Shown piece after piece: positions 19,500-27,774 of a stretch of DNA of 64,000 nt. The translations under genes and the position numbers were made by a program. The stretch is from positions 124,001 through 188,000 of the forward strand of contig CAWJHQ010000010.1 of assembly GCA_963842775.1 (NCBI GenBank), written 5' to 3'. The notes beneath the pieces are model-generated. The model ran no database searches. It was not told the DNA's origin and saw only the letters and a list, made by a program, of their open reading frames with translations. Position 1 is the first letter of the stretch. The number at the start of each line of letters is the position of its first letter. Source of the stretch: R-RK-3 sp963842775 (GTDB taxonomy: Bacteria; Pseudomonadota; Alphaproteobacteria; Rhizobiales; Rhodomicrobiaceae).

Positions 19500-21134
19500 T
19501 CAATTCTGTGCGCGAGCTCCGGAGCGGATCAGGTCGGCGGCCCGTTCGGCGATCATGATCGTCGGGGCGTTGGTATTGCCGCGTATCAGCGTCGGCATCA
19601 CCGAGGCGTCGATGACGCGCAGGCCTTCGACCCCGATGACATTGAGCCGCGCATCGACGACCGAAGCAGGATCATCGCCGCGTCCCATCCGGCAGGTGCC
19701 GACCGGATGATAGATGGTCTCAGCCCTCTCGCGGATGAAGCCCAGCAGATCGGCGTCGGTCTCGGTATCCTTCCCCGGCTCGACTTCGCGGCCCTTGAAC
19801 CGGTCGAATGCGGGTGCGGCGAGAATCCGCCGGCCCATTCTCACCGCCGCGACCATGATTTGCGCATCCTCCTCATGATCGAGATAGCGCGGATTGATCG
19901 ACGGGTGTTTGCCGGCATCGGGCGAGGCGAGGCGGATTTCGCCCCGGCTCTTGGGCTGCAGGCAACAGCTATGCAGGCTGTATCCGTAGCCGTAGACGCG
20001 CGTGCGGCCGTGATTTTCAATCCGCACCGGCAGGAAATGGAATTGCACTTCCGAATGCTCGGCGCCCGGCGTCACGCGAATGAAGCCGCCCGCTTCGGCG
20101 ATATTCGAGGTCAGAAAGCCCCGCTTGTTCAGCGCATATTCGAACAGGCCCCAGAGTCCGCGTGGAATCATCGAAAGAGCATTGCCGTAGCCCGCGCTGG
20201 AACGCGTCTTGTATTGCAGGATCGCGTCGAGATGGTCCTGGAGATTTTGCCCGACACCCTGCCGGTCGGCCAACGGAGCGATGCCTTGCTCTTTCAGATG
20301 CGCCGCCGGGCCGATGCCGGAAAGCATCAGGAGTTGCGGCGAATTGACCGCGCCGCCACAGAGCAGAACCTCGCGATTGGCCTTCAGCGTGAGCGGCTCT
20401 CCGCCGCGCAAAATCCGCACGCCCGCCGCCTTGCGGTCCTCGAAGAGAATCGCGTCCGCCCGGCTATCGGTCAAAATCGCCAGATTTGCGCGCGTCTCGG
20501 CGGGGCGCAGATAGGCGACCGCGGTCGAGCAGCGTTTGCCTCGGCGCTGCGTGACCTGATAAAGCCCCAGACCTTCCTGGCGCTCACCGTTGAAATCCTC
20601 GTTCTGCGGTATTTGGAAAGCGGCTCCGGCTTCGGCGAAGGCCCTTGATAGTGGGCTCACATGGCGCAAATCGCTGACGGCGAGCGGACCGCCCGTGCCG
20701 TGATACTCATCGGCGCCGCGCTCCTGGTCCTCGGATTTCTTGAAATAGGGGAAGACCGCATCCCAGCCCCAACCCTCCGCGCCCTGCGCTTCCCAGCCGT
20801 CGTAATCCGCCGGAACGCCGCGAATGTAACACATGGCGTTGAGCGAACTCGACCCGCCGAGCGTCTTGCCGCGCGGCCAGGTGAGCCTGCGCCCATTCAG
20901 GCGCGTCTGCGGGGTCGTTTCATACCGCCAGTTGATGGCCGCCACCTTGCCGAGTTCGGCAAGGCCGAAGGGGATGTGGATGAGCGGATGCTTATCCGGC
21001 GGCCCGGCTTCGAGCAGGCAGACTGTGGTTTCAGGATCTTCGGTAAGCCGCGCGGCGAGCACGGCGCCGGCCGAACCCGCGCCGATGATCACATAATCGA
21101 AGGCGGTGCCGTGCCCTACATCGGCGGCGCCCAT
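19500..21134 (-). CDS. GMC-family FAD-dependent alcohol/choline dehydrogenase
   Basis: A glucose-methanol-choline oxidoreductase of 544 residues. FAD is bound by the N-terminal DYVIIGAGSAGAVLAARL (GAGSAG at 18-23), with the second GMC signature in WPRGKTLGGSSSLNAMCYIRG. The catalytic histidine is in YHPVGTCRMG and the second active-site residue in RGNTNAPTIMIAERAADLI. It resembles AlkJ/BetA-type alcohol dehydrogenases; the substrate is not readable. Its ATG overlaps the stop of the upstream aldehyde dehydrogenase (TGATG), so the two are coupled and probably oxidise an alcohol stepwise to an acid. Confidence 0.88.
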   Translation of the reverse strand: MGAADVGHGTAFDYVIIGAGSAGAVLAARLTEDPETTVCLLEAGPPDKHPLIHIPFGLAELGKVAAINWRYETTPQTRLNGRRLTWPRGKTLGGSSSLNAMCYIRGVPADYDGWEAQGAEGWGWDAVFPYFKKSEDQERGADEYHGTGGPLAVSDLRHVSPLSRAFAEAGAAFQIPQNEDFNGERQEGLGLYQVTQRRGKRCSTAVAYLRPAETRANLAILTDSRADAILFEDRKAAGVRILRGGEPLTLKANREVLLCGGAVNSPQLLMLSGIGPAAHLKEQGIAPLADRQGVGQNLQDHLDAILQYKTRSSAGYGNALSMIPRGLWGLFEYALNKRGFLTSNIAEAGGFIRVTPGAEHSEVQFHFLPVRIENHGRTRVYGYGYSLHSCCLQPKSRGEIRLASPDAGKHPSINPRYLDHEEDAQIMVAAVRMGRRILAAPAFDRFKGREVEPGKDTETDADLLGFIRERAETIYHPVGTCRMGRGDDPASVVDARLNVIGVEGLRVIDASVMPTLIRGNTNAPTIMIAERAADLIRSGARAQN

Positions 21135-22552
21135 CAGGCGGCCCCCCGCAACCGCAGAAACGCGGCCATTTGCGCCTTCAAGCGCCTCGTATAGGGCGGG
21201 AAAAACCGGTGCGTCATGCTGAAGCGGTCGCGCATCACCGCACGCAGGTTCGAAAACGCCTCGAACCCCGCCTCGCCGTGACTGCGTCCGATGCCGCTCG
21301 GACCGATGCCGCCGAAGGGCAACGCCTCGTTGCTGAAATGGATGAGCGTATGATTGACGCAGGACCCGCCCGCCGGGACCTCGGCGAGAAAACGGTCGGC
21401 GGCGGCTCCGTCCTTGCCGAAGAAATAGGAGGCGAGGGGAGGCGCACCGGCATTCACATGGGCGATGCCCGCGTCAAGGTCGGTGATCGTGTACACCGGC
21501 AGGATCGGACCGAAGATCTCTTCCTGCGCGACGCGCATTGCGGGCGTGACGCGGTCCAGCAAGGTTGGTGCGAGGAAACGCGCGCCCGCATTGCCCGCGC
21601 CGCCCGCGAGAATACGCGCGCCCTTCCCCCGTGCATCCTCGACCATATCGATCAGCCTGGCGGCATGGCGCTCGCTGACGATCGCGGCATAGTCGCTGCC
21701 ACGGAGCCCTTGATCGATCTCGGCCGGGTAAACCTTCCGCATCCGCGCGCTGATTGCCAGCTTCAGCGCGTCGGCCACCGGCGCTTCGGCGAGGATGTAG
21801 TCCGGCGCGATGCAGGTCTGGCCGGCATTGAGGAATTTGCCCCAGACGAGCTTTTTCGCCGTATCGGCGATATCGGCACTCCGATGCACGAGGGCAGGCG
21901 ACTTTCCGCCCAGTTCCAGCGTCACCGAGGTCGGCCATTTCGCGGCCGCCGCCATGACGATCCGCCCGACATTCGGAGAGCCGGTGAAGAAGATATGATC
22001 GAAGGGCTGGTCGAGCAGGATGGCGGCGGTCTCGGAACCGCCTTCCACCACGATGACCTCGGCAGGATCAAATACCGCCGCGATCAGGCCGCGCAGAAAA
22101 GCGCAGGTTGCCGGGGTGAATTCCGAGGGCTTTACGACCGCCGTATTGCCCGCCGCGATGCAGGACACCAGCGGTCCGAGCACGAGCAATGCCGGATAGT
22201 TCCAAGGCGCGAGGATGAGGCAGACGCCTTTGGGCTGCGGGATGATCTGGCTCCGCGCGCCGAACAGGGCGAAGGGCGTCGATGTGTTTCGTGGCTGCGA
22301 CCAGCGATGTATGTCGGCAATGGCGCGGTCGAGTTCGCCGATGACCGGCAGATATTCGACCAGATCCGTTTCGGTGGCTGGCCGTCCCAGATCGCGGGCG
22401 AGCGCTTCCTCCAGGCTTTGACGGCGTTCGATGAAAGCGCGCCGAAGAGCGCGGAGCTTTTCCCTGCGGTCCTGCCATGAAGCCGTCCGCTGTGTGCGGG
22501 CGCGCTGGCGCAGCGCATCGAGACGCGCCGTAAGTTCGCCGTCCAATGGCAT
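21134..22552 (-). CDS. Aldehyde dehydrogenase, coniferyl-aldehyde type
   Basis: An NAD(P)-dependent aldehyde dehydrogenase of 472 residues. The active-site glutamate is in TLELGGKSPALV (Glu213) and the catalytic cysteine in FLNAGQTCIAPDYIL (Cys247). ILAPWNYPALLVLGPLV and NTAVVKPSE form the cofactor site. The C-terminal half (NHTLIHFSNEALPFGGIGPSGIGRSHGE) and the length put it near the CalB/coniferyl aldehyde and long-chain fatty aldehyde groups. It is the first gene of a two-gene operon with the GMC oxidoreductase. Confidence 0.88.
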   Translation of the reverse strand: MPLDGELTARLDALRQRARTQRTASWQDRREKLRALRRAFIERRQSLEEALARDLGRPATETDLVEYLPVIGELDRAIADIHRWSQPRNTSTPFALFGARSQIIPQPKGVCLILAPWNYPALLVLGPLVSCIAAGNTAVVKPSEFTPATCAFLRGLIAAVFDPAEVIVVEGGSETAAILLDQPFDHIFFTGSPNVGRIVMAAAAKWPTSVTLELGGKSPALVHRSADIADTAKKLVWGKFLNAGQTCIAPDYILAEAPVADALKLAISARMRKVYPAEIDQGLRGSDYAAIVSERHAARLIDMVEDARGKGARILAGGAGNAGARFLAPTLLDRVTPAMRVAQEEIFGPILPVYTITDLDAGIAHVNAGAPPLASYFFGKDGAAADRFLAEVPAGGSCVNHTLIHFSNEALPFGGIGPSGIGRSHGEAGFEAFSNLRAVMRDRFSMTHRFFPPYTRRLKAQMAAFLRLRGAA

Positions 22553-22652
22553 GTGCCCCCCAATTCCTTTGGCGTCCGAGCCAGGTAGAATGAGGCTTGG
22601 AAGGGCAAAAGTCGAGGGTGCGCCGGTGCAGGCCGCGATCTCGGGGGCCGGG

Positions 22653-23060
22653 CTATTCCGTCAGATCGTACAGCTTCTTCACCATCTCGGAAATCGACTG
22701 AACGCTTCTCAGATTGGCCTCAAAACTCTGCTCGGCGCCGATCTGCTCGATGATCTCGGACGCCATATCGACATTGGGCGCCGCCACAAGTCCATCCGAA
22801 TTGGCGAATGCCGAACTGGTATCGAATACCGGAATGTAGGGCGGCCTGACATAGCGGTCGCTGGTGGCGGTGCCGCCGCCCGGCGCACTCGACTGTTCGA
22901 CGCGCACCGGCTGATAGGCGGCCTGTTGTTCGGCGGCATCGCTTGCGGGAATCGAGCCATAAGAGTTGGCGTTGGCGATATTGTTCGCCGACGCTTCGAG
23001 ACGCCTGGTCGCAGCGGCCAGGCCGGTCAAGGCACTGGAAATGCCTTCCAACATACGCAT
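22653..23060 (-). CDS. Orphan flagellar basal-body rod-like protein
   Basis: A 135-residue protein with both flagellar rod signatures. The N-terminus has ALTGLAAATRRLEASANNIANANSYG, the rod-family motif (ANNIANANT), and the C-terminus has NVDMASEIIEQIGAEQSFEANLRSVQSISEMVKKLYDL, the FlgC/FlgG C-terminal domain. The middle is short and Pro/Ser rich. Length and layout are closest to FlgC. No flagellar gene is nearby; it is between an aldehyde dehydrogenase and an SDR gene. It may be a stray rod component or a repurposed paralogue. Confidence 0.75.
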   Translation of the reverse strand: MRMLEGISSALTGLAAATRRLEASANNIANANSYGSIPASDAAEQQAAYQPVRVEQSSAPGGGTATSDRYVRPPYIPVFDTSSAFANSDGLVAAPNVDMASEIIEQIGAEQSFEANLRSVQSISEMVKKLYDLTE

Positions 23061-23197
23061 TACCTCACAAGTCCACGGCGCATCCTAAGCGGCCGCACCA
23101 TAAGAGAACGTCATCAAAATGGATCAAATGCTGCTAATCTCTGCAATCTGTATACATGCGGGTCACGCGGCATAGAGCCAAAGGCAGGGAAACACCA

Positions 23198-23989
23198 ATG
23201 AAGGATATGAGCGGCAGGAGCGTTATCATTACCGGCGCGGGTACCGGCCTGGGCGCGGCGACGGCCATCGGCCTCGCCCGCAGGGGCGCCAACGTAGCCG
23301 TTAACTATTCCTCCAGTGCGGAAGCGGCGGACAAAGTCGCTGAGGCGTGCCGGGGCGAGGGCGTCAAGGCGTTCAGCGTCAAAGCGAGCGTCGCCGAATT
23401 CGCGGATTGCCAGAGACTCGTTGCCGAAACCGTTGAAAAACTCGGCGGCGTCGATGTGCTGATCAACAATGCGGGCATCACGAAGATGGCCGATCAGGGC
23501 AATCTCGATGCGCTGGACGCGGAGGATTTCGAGCGGATCTACCGGGTCAACGTCATCGGTGCCTACCAGATGGTGCGGGCCGCGCGCACCGCTCTTGAGG
23601 CTTCCGGCGAAGGCGCGGTCGTCAACGTCTCCTCGATCGCCGGGGTGCGGGGCGTCGGTTCCTCCATGGCGTATGCCGCGTCGAAGGGCGCGCTCAACAC
23701 GATGACCCTGAGCATGGCGCGCTCGCTCGCGCCGAAGATCAGGGTGAATGCCGTCTGCCCCGGCTATATCGCGTCCGGCTGGTTCACGAAATGGAGCGAT
23801 AAGGACGCGGACGAAGCGTTGGCTCGCAATGTCGCGCATATGACGCCGCTGCAACGCGCCGCCACGCCTGAAGATGTCGCCGAGCTGATCCTGTTCCTTG
23901 CCGCGCCCGCCTCACGCAACATCACCGGCGAGTTGATCCTCAGCGATGCGGGGATGCATCTGGGCGCAATGCCACGCGCGTCGCGCTAA
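23198..23989 (+). CDS. Short-chain dehydrogenase/reductase (classical SDR)
   Basis: A 263-residue NAD(P)(H)-dependent oxidoreductase with a Rossmann fold. Cofactor motif TGAGTGLG is at residues 12-19 and NNAG at 90-93. The catalytic set is Ser145/146 (VVNVSSIAG), Tyr159 and Lys163 (YAASK), followed by RVNAVCPGYI. It resembles FabG-like 3-oxoacyl reductases, but there is no fatty-acid gene context. I chose the ATG at 23198 (MKDMSGRSVI), which follows a CAGGGA site; the open frame begins 42 bp earlier. It is convergent with the SHOCT gene. Confidence 0.88.
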   Translation: MKDMSGRSVIITGAGTGLGAATAIGLARRGANVAVNYSSSAEAADKVAEACRGEGVKAFSVKASVAEFADCQRLVAETVEKLGGVDVLINNAGITKMADQGNLDALDAEDFERIYRVNVIGAYQMVRAARTALEASGEGAVVNVSSIAGVRGVGSSMAYAASKGALNTMTLSMARSLAPKIRVNAVCPGYIASGWFTKWSDKDADEALARNVAHMTPLQRAATPEDVAELILFLAAPASRNITGELILSDAGMHLGAMPRASR

Positions 23990-24004
23990 GGCTGGGCGGA
24001 CGGG

Positions 24005-24187
24005 CTATAGCCGCTTGAGAAGCTCAGCATTCTTGGCGGCGAATTCCTCTGCGCTGAGGATGCCCTTCTGCTTAAGTGCGGCGAGACGTTCCAGTGTCGC
24101 GAAGACTGTGTTCCTGCTCCGGACTCTCCCGTCGCGGCCCATGACCGTGGCTGAGCAGGCTGATGCCGGGCTCTGCTCGAAGCTCAC
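24005..24187 (-). CDS. Small SHOCT-domain protein
   Basis: A 60-residue protein whose C-terminal half, LERLAALKQKGILSAEEFAAKNAELLKRL, is a typical SHOCT motif, a short helical element usually found at protein C-termini that aids oligomerisation. The N-terminal half is low in features. The start is GTG at 24187, overlapping the stop of the Fe-S carrier gene by four bases (GTGA), which implies coupled translation. Function unknown. Confidence 0.65.
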   Translation of the reverse strand: MSFEQSPASACSATVMGRDGRVRSRNTVFATLERLAALKQKGILSAEEFAAKNAELLKRL

Positions 24188-24522
24188 ACCGTAAAAGACG
24201 TCCCGCAGCCGCAGGAAGCGGTGGCGTTCGGGTTGCTGATCTTGAACGATGCGCCGATCAGATCGTCGACGAAATCGATTTCGGACCCCGCCATGAATGG
24301 CAGGGAAACCTCATCGATCAGCACCGTTGCGCCTTGTTTCTCGATCACCGTGTCGCCCTGATCGCGGTCGGCCACCAGATCGAACGAATATTGAAAACCG
24401 GTGCAACCTCCCGCCTTGACGCTGACGCGCAGCATTTTTGTTTCCGCTTCGCCCGAAATGATTTCCGAGATCCGGCGCGCCGCGCGATCAGTTACATGGA
24501 TGGATACCGTCATAATCGTCAC
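24184..24522 (-). CDS. erpA: A-type iron-sulfur cluster carrier (IscA/ErpA family)
   Basis: A small Fe-S carrier of 112 residues that passes [2Fe-2S] or [4Fe-4S] clusters to apo-enzymes. The three ligand cysteines are present: Cys40 in KAGGCTGFQY, and Cys104 and Cys106 in ASCGCGTSF. The start may be Met1 or Met4 (MTVSIHVTD). It is divergent from dgt, a neighbour pair typical of alphaproteobacteria. ErpA and IscA are hard to separate by eye, so the symbol is tentative; the family is certain. Confidence 0.92.
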   Translation of the reverse strand: MTIMTVSIHVTDRAARRISEIISGEAETKMLRVSVKAGGCTGFQYSFDLVADRDQGDTVIEKQGATVLIDEVSLPFMAGSEIDFVDDLIGASFKISNPNATASCGCGTSFTV

Positions 24523-24644
24523 CGAATCACATTAATTTGCCGCAAGACGCGATTACCACTATGGAAGTGGGAATTGAGGGGCTTTTGTCAATCATTCCAG
24601 GCGGGAAACATCGGGGGGTGCGGCTCGCTGGAAACAAGGACTGG

Positions 24645-25862
24645 ATGGCGTCGATGACGCTCCACGCACGTTTCGTCGAGCGGCCCGTCGCGGTTTATGC
24701 ATGTTCGACCTTGCAAAGCCGCGGCCGCCTGCACCCCGAGCCCGATTGCCCGCTGCGGACCCCGTTCCAGCGCGACCGGGACCGCATCGTGCATAGTTCC
24801 GCCTTCCGGCGCCTGACTTACAAGACGCAGGTTTTCGTCTATCACGAGGGTGATCACTACCGCACCCGCCTGACGCACAGCCTGGAAGTGGCCCAAATTG
24901 CCCGCACCATCGCCCGTGTGCTGCGGCTGGACGAGGATCTGGCCGAGACGATCGCGCTCGCCCATGATCTCGGCCATCCGCCCTTCGGCCATGCCGGCGA
25001 GGAGGCGCTCGACGAGGCGACCAGGCCCTATGGCGGTTTCGATCATAATGCCCAGAGCCTGCGAGCCGTGACGAAACTGGAGAGCCGCTATGCCTCCTAT
25101 GATGGGCTGAACCTGACCTGGGAAACGCTGGAAGGCCTCGTCAAGCACAACGGCCCGCTGCTGACGGCGGACGGCAATCCTACCCCGCGCTATGCGGCGA
25201 AGGGGCTGCCGCAGGCCATCGTCGAATATGGCACGACCCACGATCTCGACCTCGCCAGCCATGCCTCGGCGGAGGCCCAGGTCGCCGCGCTAGCCGACGA
25301 TATCGCCTATAATAATCACGATCTGGACGACGGACTGCGCGCCGGACTGATCGGGCTCGACAAGCTGCGCGGCGTTCCGCTCGCCGGGCGTTTCATCCAC
25401 GAGGTCGAGGCGCAGCATGGCCAATTGCCGGAAACGCGGCTCATCTATGAAATGAACCGGCGCCTCATCACTGCCATGGTCCTCGATCTCGTCGATGAGA
25501 CGATGCGCCGCCTTGAGGATTTGGGTCCGAAATCGGCGGATGACATTCGTGCCGCAGGTATGCCGGTGGTGTCCTTCTCGGAACAGATGACACGCGACAT
25601 CGGCGAATTGCGTGCGCTCCTTTTCGCTGAGTTCTATCTCCATCCGCGCATCCGCGAGATCATGGATGGAGCGCAAAAAATCGTGCGCGACCTGTTCGAC
25701 TATTTCTTCGCGCATCCGGAAGCGCTGCCCGAGGATTGGCGTGAAAGCGCCGCTACGGACCAAAAAGGGCGCGTCATCAGCGATTTCGTTGCTGGTATGA
25801 CGGACAGGCTCGCCATCGATACGCATAGGCGGCTATTTGACGATACTCCCCGATTGCGATAG
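24645..25862 (+). CDS. dgt: Deoxyguanosinetriphosphate triphosphohydrolase-like protein
   Basis: An HD-domain dNTPase that hydrolyses dGTP or related nucleotides to the nucleoside and triphosphate. Metal ligands are in RLTHSLEVAQIARTIAR and LAHDLGHPPFGHAGE (the HD pair); DDIAYNNHDLDDGLRAG is the second conserved block. The chosen ATG at 24645 (MASMTLHARF) follows an AAGGA site and leaves about 120 bp to the divergent erpA. The open frame starts earlier at 24537, but that leader is unlike the family. The product has 405 residues. It is followed 100 bp later by argS. Confidence 0.92.
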   Translation: MASMTLHARFVERPVAVYACSTLQSRGRLHPEPDCPLRTPFQRDRDRIVHSSAFRRLTYKTQVFVYHEGDHYRTRLTHSLEVAQIARTIARVLRLDEDLAETIALAHDLGHPPFGHAGEEALDEATRPYGGFDHNAQSLRAVTKLESRYASYDGLNLTWETLEGLVKHNGPLLTADGNPTPRYAAKGLPQAIVEYGTTHDLDLASHASAEAQVAALADDIAYNNHDLDDGLRAGLIGLDKLRGVPLAGRFIHEVEAQHGQLPETRLIYEMNRRLITAMVLDLVDETMRRLEDLGPKSADDIRAAGMPVVSFSEQMTRDIGELRALLFAEFYLHPRIREIMDGAQKIVRDLFDYFFAHPEALPEDWRESAATDQKGRVISDFVAGMTDRLAIDTHRRLFDDTPRLR

Positions 25863-25962
25863 CGGGTAAGCATCATTGCGGAAGGGGTGTTCCCGGTTTC
25901 GCAAAGAATGATGCGCAGCCAAATAACAAAGCGCGGAACTCCTCGCCCTCATCGGAACGATC

Positions 25963-27722
25963 ATGAATATTTTTTCTCATTTCGAGGCCCGCTTTCACGA
26001 CGCGGCACAGGCGCTGAAGGAAGCGGGCATCATTCCCGCGGAGGCCGACCTCTCGGGCCTGACGGTCGAGCCGCCGCGTGATGCGTTACATGGCGACGTG
26101 GCCTCAAACGCGGCGATGGTGCTGGCGAGGCAGGCAAAGGCCGCGCCGCGCGATCTGGCGGCGCATTTCATTGCCCGCCTGGAGGCCGATCCGGACATCG
26201 AAAAACTGGAAATTGCCGGTCCAGGGTTCATCAACATCACGCTGAAACGGGGGTTCTGGCCGTCGCATCTGAGCAGCATCCTGGCGGCGGGGGACGCCTA
26301 TGGGCGCTCGGCGATCGGGGGCGGCGAGAAGGTCAATGTCGAATATGTCTCGGCCAACCCGACCGGCCCGATGCATGTGGGGCATACGAGGGGCGCGGTG
26401 TTCGGCGACGCGCTGGCCAATCTCCTCGCATTCACGGGCTATGACGTGACCCGCGAATATTACGTCAACGACGCCGGTGCCCAGGTTGATGTGCTCGGCC
26501 GCTCAGCTTTCCTGCGCTACCGCGAGGCGCTGGGTGAAGAAATCGGCGACATGCCCGAAGGCCTCTACCCGGCGATTATCTGCGCGACGTCGGCGAGGCG
26601 CTGGCGGCCGAATATGGCAAGCGGCTCCACAATATGGGTGAGGCCGAATGGCTGCCGCTGGTGCGCGCCAAGACCATCGAGATGATGCTGGAGTTGATTC
26701 GTACCGATCTCGCCGAACTGGGCATCCATCACGATGTGTTCTTTTCGGAGCGTTCGCTGATCGAAGGCGAGGTCAACGAGGTTCAACAAACCGTCGAGGA
26801 ATTGCGCGGCAAGGGTCTCATCTATGAGGGCCGCCTGCCGCCGCCCAAGGGCAAGCTCCCGGATGATTGGGAAGATCGCGAACAGACATTGTTCCGTGCG
26901 ACTGAGTTCGGCGACGATGTCGATCGCGCGCTGATAAAGTCCGATGGCAGCTACACATATTTCGCCTCCGATATGGCCTATCACCGCGAAAAACTGCGTC
27001 GCAATTTTAATCATATGATTAATGTTTTCGGCGCGGACCATGCAGGTTATGTTAAGCGAATGCAGGCGGCTGTCGCGGCGCTGAGCGAAGGCAAGGCCGA
27101 TTTGGACATCAAGATCTGCCAGATGGTCCGGCTGTTCCGGGCCGGCGAGCCGGTGAAGATGTCGAAGCGGTCCGGGTCTTTCGTGACGCTGCGTGAGGTC
27201 GTGGATGAGGTCGGGCCGGGCCCGGTGCGATTCATGATGTTGCATCGCAAAAATGACGCGATGTTGGATTTTGATTTCGCTCGGGTCCTGGAGCAATCCC
27301 GGGATAATCCGGTGTTCTATGTGCAATATGCGCATGCACGGGCCCATTCGGTAATGCGTAATGTTCAGGAATTGATGCCCGAATTAGAAATAGGTGGAAA
27401 AGAACTGTCGAAAGCACGTCTTGACTTGCTGATGGATAGTGCGGAGCTTGCCGTTATAAAACGGATGTCCCATTATCCGAGAATCATCGAGTTTTCAGCT
27501 CAAGCGCATGAGCCGCATCGCATTGCTTTCTACCTGTACGAGCTTGCCAGCGAGTTTCACGGACTTTGGAGCCGGGGCAAAGAGTTGCCACATTTACGGT
27601 TCATCGTCGGCGGCGATCCGGAGCTTACCAAGGCGCGCGTCGGGCTTGTTGCGTCTGTCGCCCAAGTCATTCGGTCCGGCCTTGGCATATTGGGCGTTCA
27701 ACCAATTTCTGAAATGCGCTGA
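25963..27722 (+). CDS. argS: Arginyl-tRNA synthetase (one frameshift)
   Basis: Class I tRNA synthetase that charges tRNA-Arg. The N-terminal Add1 domain is followed by the HIGH-type motif in SANPTGPMHVGHTRG and the KMSKR-type motif in VKMSKRSGSFVTLREVV; the DALR anticodon-binding domain closes the protein. One G is missing at about 26570, where CCG GGC GAT reads CCGGCGAT; the N-terminal frame ends EGLYP and the rest resumes GDYLRDVGEALAAEYG. This is the clear deletion in a window of mostly insertions. The corrected protein is about 586 residues. The gene is essential, so a sequencing error is likely. Confidence 0.94.
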
Positions 27723-27774
27723 AACTTAGCTCCGCTTGGGCCAAGTGGGGTTCAGGGCAAAGGAACAGTTGCAA

